Of a stretch of DNA of 64,000 nucleotides, positions 58,916 to 64,000 are shown one piece after another. Made by a program: the position numbers and the translations under genes. The stretch's first letter is position 1, and the number at the start of each line of letters is the position of its first letter. The notes under the pieces are model-generated. The model had not been told where the DNA came from, made no database searches, and saw only the letters and a list, made by a program, of their open reading frames with translations. The stretch is from positions 537,016,394 to 537,080,393 of the forward strand of contig OY728143.1 of NCBI GenBank assembly GCA_963277665.1, in the 5' to 3' direction. This DNA is from Viscum album (lineage: Eukaryota; Streptophyta; Magnoliopsida; Santalales; Viscaceae).

Positions 58916-61029
58916 TGTTTGAAACGAAATGACTCAAATACCATCAAAAATTGGTACCTAACATGATATTCCATTTACCTAAATGGAATTCCTAATTCCA
59001 ATGGGCTAGTGACCAGTATCCTGACATCAAACAACAAACAGAGAGAATAATTTTTAACAACATAAAGAAAGAAAGTGGCACATATATATACAAGGAGAGA
59101 AAAACGAAGGGATTATATATGGAATAAGAAAAATAAAATAGAAAAATCCATCACAAAACACGAGTAGAATAATATTCAAGAACACGTAATACCATAAAAT
59201 ACTAACAAAATATGAAAAAACAACTACTCCAAGTGATAAATGATATAAAATGCACCATATCACCATTCAACTAACCAAACAAAGCTGACCAAAATCTCAC
59301 TGCCTAACTTTAAAACTTATATTTATCTACATAAAATGACATACAAAGGTATATAAATCATCAAAGAAGTGCATAAGGTGTGAGATAACATTCCTAGTAG
59401 GGTCCCAATATGGTGTTCCATAACATGTCATTGTTAAAAAAATTAGTTATTTTAATTTCAAGTAAAAGGTTGAATCATATGAAATATGTACGTTTTATCA
59501 AAATAATGGTAAACATTTTACCTTTTTCAAAAATTCCAAAACAAACATTTTTATATCAATGTAAATTTCAAAAAAAAATCAAAAACTAATGTATTTTAAA
59601 TATAATGAACATGTAAATCATGATAAAGAACTAAAAATATTAGGATCGATGACTAATCATAAAAAAACAAATTAATAGTGGACAAAAAATCCCTATAACA
59701 CATGACTAAGGATCTAAGAAACACCCCATGAGTGAACCACCCAATGATGTCAAAGATGACCCTAAAATAAATGGCCTACAAAACCTAGAAAATCCCCATG
59801 AGAAAATACCCCAATAGTAACAAGGACGATGAACATAATCTAAAACTTGCACCTATATACCCAAGGCTTCCTATTTGATGCTTTTCATAAATTATTTCAG
59901 CGATTTTAAAAAATCGCATTTTTGAATTTACCCAAAACTAGGGGAAAATAACCATTTATCAAAAACCCACTGAGAAAATCATGAAAATTTATTTATATAT
60001 CAATTTATAGAAATAGAAGCAATACAGTTCATCTAACACAAGCTAGAGACAGAACCACCATCCTCGAAACTTGAGGTCACACATGCCCACAAAGGATCTA
60101 ACAATAAAAAGAGAATGATAATGATAAAAAGGCCCTAAAAGAAATCTAAAAAACTTAGAACTATCCCAATTCAACAAAAAGGGTTGGTTGAGAATAGGAA
60201 AACATACATACCTCATGAATTCACCCACACTTCACCACAATCAACAAAGGAAATCTCCACGAGACTAGATTTCACTACCAATATTGAAGTGAAATGAAAT
60301 GAATCACCATTATATATCAATAGATTTGATAAAAAAATGCCATTCCACTACCATGGTTAAATTAATGAAAAATCAAAATGGCCTATTCACCATGAGATAT
60401 GGATCCCAACTAATATGGTGATCCAACATTGAACATGCTAATATAAAATTAATAGAGACTCCCAAAATCATTAATGAATCCTTCTAGGATAAGAGCTAAA
60501 GGAGATGTGAAAAAAATGAAAAGAAATATCATTTCTATAGCACCCTATAGATAACTTCTTCTAAATTTACATGGTGTGTAATATATTTAAATATTTTTTA
60601 GTCCACAATGATCTCACACACTATAAAACCAATTTCATTTTTAGTTAAAACCTTTGTTTTACCACTACAAATCATGTAACCATTACACGGCGTGTAATCC
60701 TTTCAGGCAGTGTACACATTTCATGATTTTCTATCTTGTGAACAAGTACACATCTTGTAACCACATTACATGTAGTGTAACATCCCAATGTATAACAAAA
60801 AATTCCTAAACCAACTCTAGCATCCTAAAATATCAGAGAGAACCCCCAAAAATCTATTAACATATTTTTTCCAAGATTCCATTAATTCAAACGAATATAC
60901 ATCCCTAAACATTATTTAATTTCCCACAACAACTTATATTTATCCTCAAGAGTACTAAGACACACCCAATTAAAAAAAATAAAAAAAGTAATATGGAATT
61001 TATTGAAAATGGGTAAAAATATCTAATAA
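58916..61029 (-). repeat. E7 3' LTR
   Basis: About 2.1 kb, from tgtttgaaacg to the purine tract at 61030. It contains two degenerate repeats around 'ccccatgag' (59725, 59797) and a TACAC/GTGTA-rich part at 60560-60800 ('tacacggcgtgtaatcc', 'tacatgtagtgtaaca') like those in E5 and E6 LTRs but in reverse. No partner LTR is in the window, so both ends are estimates. Frames at 59054-59266 and 60043-60228 are not supported. Confidence 0.55.
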
Positions 61030-61039
61030 GATCCCCACT
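61030..61039 (-). other. E7 polypurine tract
   Basis: Plus strand gatccccact, AGTGGGGATC on the element strand, between the pol tail and the LTR. Preceded on the element strand by 'gatgaattcc', typical of the group. Confidence 0.5.
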
Positions 61040-61079
61040 ATTAGTCTTTATAGACAAGGGAATTCATCTGGAATAATGA

Positions 61080-61445
61080 AGTCTCGTAAAGTTGTGAGGT
61101 CAGAACTCCCTTATCAACAACATGCACTGCTAAGTATCATGAGAGTCCGACCCGTGTCCCCATAACACTCTAAATAATGGAATTGAGCTTCTACATAATA
61201 CTTTCACTTGAGATTAAAATAACTAAATAATATATTTAACAATAGAAACATATAGATCCATATTAATCTATTAGAAACTCAGAACCTGAGAGGGATCAAG
61301 ATGGTATTTCCCAAGCTATGATTTGTGGAAGACATCATGAAGGTATTTCAATTGAGCTAGTGATACAAAAATATAAGAAAACATACAAATATTTTCAATA
61401 ACTTTAAACAGTTCCACATATTTCAGATCGAAATATCTATTTGTT
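61080..61445 (-). pseudogene. E7 end of integrase and start of chromodomain, broken
   Basis: On the minus strand: 'KYVELFKVIENICMFSY', 'AQLKYLHDVFHKS' (61320-61355), then after a stop 'LGKYHLDPSQVLSF'. This is the integrase C-terminal region leading into the chromodomain link HDVFHVSQLRKYVPDPSHVL. The sequence upstream (right of 61445) no longer matches pol, so the gene is cut there. The chromodomain itself (61040-61250) is too decayed to read. Confidence 0.75.
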
Positions 61446-61449
61446 CATG

Positions 61450-62484
61450 TGCGTTGATTTATATCTTTTTTGTTTGTTTACATGTTATTTTATTTTTTAA
61501 ATATCCAATACAATTTTATTATTTTATGTAAAACACTATTGTTAAAATATATATATTTTAATTATAATTTGATTTATAGTGATAAGAATTTTATAATTCT
61601 TATTTTATTTTAAAGATAACGAGTTAATATAACTTTTATTAAACTATAACGTTGTCAAATTCTTTCTCTAACATTATCTCCTTTAATCTTGGTCATGATT
61701 CATATTTTCTATCTCAAGTAATATGTTTTTTATAAACTCCTTTAAATTTAACTTCTAAATTTTAATTAAAAATTATAATATACAGATCATATTATTTGGA
61801 AAATTATCCCATTTTTAATCTAAATCATTTATCTTTATTTCATTGGTATAAATTAATTTTGGATTTTATATTTTAAATGATGTGTTGTATGTACGAAGAT
61901 ATTTCTAGATGTCTCTAATAATGAATTTTATAGAATTTAAAATTATTTTTGTTTCTTTGATATCACATTTTTTTCTAATAAAAATCAATTAGTGTCTGTT
62001 CAGTATGAAATCTAACAGGTTTTTAAACATTTCATTCAACTCCATGAAACTTTAAAAATTTAATTTACAAACATTAAAAATGGATGATATTATGGAATGG
62101 TTTCTTCAGTATTTAAATCATGGTTTCACAATATTTTTTTCATGTCTTGTTCCATAAATATCATAATTATGAGACTCTCGATTATTGGGAAAAAAATTAA
62201 AATTATATAAAAATAAATATTCTAGAAAAGGTCAAATTTATTCCTTTATATGGACATAAAATTCCATGAAGTATCTATATCAAAATATGAACATAAATTG
62301 ATGAGTTACTATTCATCATTTTCCCCCTCCAATTTCATTCCTCTATAGATAAACTATTAAGATTCCTCTATATCATATTGTATAACAAAAATCATCATAT
62401 TAATTTTTTCATGGATCATACTTCATTGTAACCTCTCTTAAATGAATCTTAAACCAAATGGTTAATGATTTTCTTCTGCAACAG
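61450..62484. other. AT-rich sequence without recognised features
   Basis: No gene or repeat structure recognised on either strand. The phrase 'gagttactattcatcatttt' (62302) recalls LTR phrases in E2 and E3 ('ggttactattcataatgg', 1188), so it may be old LTR debris, but that is weak. Confidence 0.4.
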
Positions 62485-63140
62485 TGGCTATTAATTTTTG
62501 GTCAAAGGTGTATTCTTATTTCCCTCTTCAATGGTGGGTCAATATTTAATTTTACCATTTCATATACCCAACAGTGGGTATTTAAGGTGTTTACAATGGT
62601 GTCTTAATCTTTCCTTTTCCAATTTCTTATGTCCAATCGTGGGTCTTGTAGGTACATCTATTGGTGGGTTAATCTTTTCTTTTCCATTTTATTCAAATCC
62701 CAATGATGTGTATTTTATCTTTGAAATCGAATATTGTTTTCTCTCTTTTCTAGAAAGTGACATCTCAGTTTGCAAGCCCACAGTAGGTCATTTCTATATT
62801 TTCTATTTATTCTCAATATCAAGTCATTTTTTCCTTTTTTATTTTTTCTCAACTGAATGAAATTTATTCCTTTTCCATTTTTTATCAAAGTATTATAAAA
62901 TTTATAATGTGAAATATTTAATCAATGGTGTGTTCTTTTATTCATTCCAATAACAAGAAAATTATAACTATTGGTGGGTAAATTATTTTTTTCCAACAAT
63001 GACTTAAATTATTTTTTAGTGACTAAAACTATTAATATTTTTAAAGGTGGTATGGATTATTTTTTGTAATGGTGACTCAAATATGTTTTTATAAGGATGA
63101 ATTAAATAAATTTTAAATGGTGACCCATTTCTACCAATAC
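62485..63140. repeat. Degenerate interspersed motif array (GGTGGGT-like)
   Basis: A short motif close to 'caatggtgggt' recurs about a dozen times at irregular spacings of roughly 30-100 bases, for example near 62529, 62570, 62597, 62635, 62662, 62700, 62781, 62924, 62963, 63047, 63070 and 63117. This pattern resembles the subterminal repeats of CACTA-type DNA transposons. No terminal CACTA was found, so the class is open. The 120-residue frame at 62498-62860 runs through it and is probably chance. Confidence 0.45.
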
Positions 63141-64000
63141 CATGTATTTTTTTAATACTAGTAAATATTTCATTGTGCTATATTTTTCATCATTTTCGAT
63201 ACTTTGATGAATTGCATGCATGATATAATTATTTTACTTGTTTTATTATTTATAAAATTAATATTATACTTAAGTAAATTTAGGTGTATTAAATATTATT
63301 AATGCATCTTAGAAAATTTTATTTATTTAATATTTATATATCTGTAATCTTATAACAAATTTAAGGAATATTTATCCTTTAATATTTTAGGCTTTTTAAT
63401 TTTCATATTCTTTTCCACATTATTATTAACGAAATTAAATATATTCAAATTTATTTTATACCATTTAGAGCAGTATAATTATTTTTAAAATTATATGTAA
63501 CTTAAAAATAAAATTTGTTTAATGTTTTTTCTATACAGTCTTATGATTTTTAGGGGATTGCTTTAAATAATTCTTATTATTTAATATGTTTTTAAATCAG
63601 GATTGAATTTTTATTAATATTTTAAATTCAAATGGAAATTTTAATATTTTTATGGAGGATAATTTTATCACTCCTAAATGACTCAATAATTTTTGAATTT
63701 TAATAGCTTCACCCATAGATGGTTTTTTAGTTTTATTTTATAGATCCAATTTTAAGTTTACAGAGCACATTAGGGATTAGATCAACTGACATATTCATCG
63801 ATAATCTAATTTTTCTTGAAGAAAAATGATCTGATATTTGAACACACTATAAATTTTTTTAATGTATTGAGATTCCCTATTTCATAATGTGGAAATTCTC
63901 TTAAGTCCTTAATTAATTTTGATTCAACGTTTACTACATTGAAGTGATATGACAATACAATTCTGAAAAACAAGTACCTACAAATTTATTTTTTATCATC
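63141..64000. other. AT-rich sequence without recognised features
   Basis: Nothing recognisable on either strand beyond high AT content and short poly-T runs. Confidence 0.5.

Larger units (their letters stand above)
58916..61450 (-). mobile_element. E7: truncated minus-strand chromovirus fragment
   Basis: A minus-strand LTR (58916-61029) followed by the last part of pol (about 61080-61445), after which recognisable element sequence stops. The rest of pol, gag and the 5' LTR are missing. It abuts the cut end of the E5 3' LTR in the opposite orientation, so it probably inserted into that LTR and was later reduced by deletion; the remaining 380 bases of the E5 LTR are not visible to its right. 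Confidence 0.65.

Noticed and set aside
62498..62860. 120-residue plus-strand open frame, one of the longest in the window
   Set aside because: Phe/Ser/Leu-rich, runs through the degenerate motif array, has no recognisable domain and no promoter context. It looks like a chance frame in T-rich DNA.
1..64000. Possible host genes, tRNA/rRNA genes, CRISPR arrays, plastid or mitochondrial insertions
   Set aside because: No long conserved frames, splice-like exon series, cloverleaf patterns, regular repeat-spacer arrays or organellar gene sequence were recognised on either strand.

Overview
This window looks like repeat-packed intergenic DNA from a plant nuclear genome. It is strongly AT-rich and I found no host gene, rRNA, tRNA, CRISPR or organellar segment in it. 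At least seven LTR retrotransposons account for most of the sequence. Every one with readable coding sequence (E1, E2, E5, E6, E7) is a Ty3/gypsy chromovirus. They have gag, protease, RT, RNase H, integrase and a C-terminal chromodomain in that order, long LTRs of about 1.9-4.9 kb, and (where visible) an initiator-methionine-tRNA-type primer site. They look most like the plant Tekay/Del group; that placement is from remembered family features, not a search. All coding regions are broken by stops and frameshifts, and no reading frame here is likely to make a functional protein.

Layout. 1-198: the right end of a CACTA-like DNA transposon, inserted in the left LTR of E3. E3 (start outside the window, to 20348, minus strand) has its left LTR end at 1973 and its right LTR at 15488-20348; its short internal region is split by E1. 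E1 (3112-14241, minus) is a complete decayed element with 3145 and 3146 bp LTRs and a perfect 5-bp target duplication, taaat. 20349-21219 is an unassigned stretch that may be another LTR fragment. E4 (21220 to about 38170, minus) is an incomplete relative of E2/E3 split by E2. E2 (24061-36500, minus) is a complete decayed element with 3717 and 3723 bp LTRs and a perfect duplication, tattt. E5 (38171-58915, plus) is a decayed chromovirus split by E6 (46163-56081, plus; LTRs 1932 and 1935 bp). E7 (58916 to about 61450, minus) is a 5'-truncated element abutting the cut-off 3' LTR of E5. 61450-64000 is AT-rich DNA without genes, with a loose array of a GGTGGGT-like motif at about 62485-63140.

Relative order of events, from nesting alone: E3 before E1 and before the CACTA insertion; E4 before E2; E5 before E6; E5 probably before E7. 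Many broken codons fit C-to-T decay of methylated repeats (Trp codons turned into stops, lost zinc-binding cysteines, altered protease DSG motifs).

I did not find a new biological system. The points most worth a second look are LTR structure: a GC-rich block inside both E1 LTRs, tandem arrays of different unit length inside the LTRs of unrelated subfamilies, a long LTR-like leader in E6, the unclear 3' boundary of E5, and the two possible DNA-transposon remains at the window edges. All similarities were judged by eye; no alignment or database search was run.
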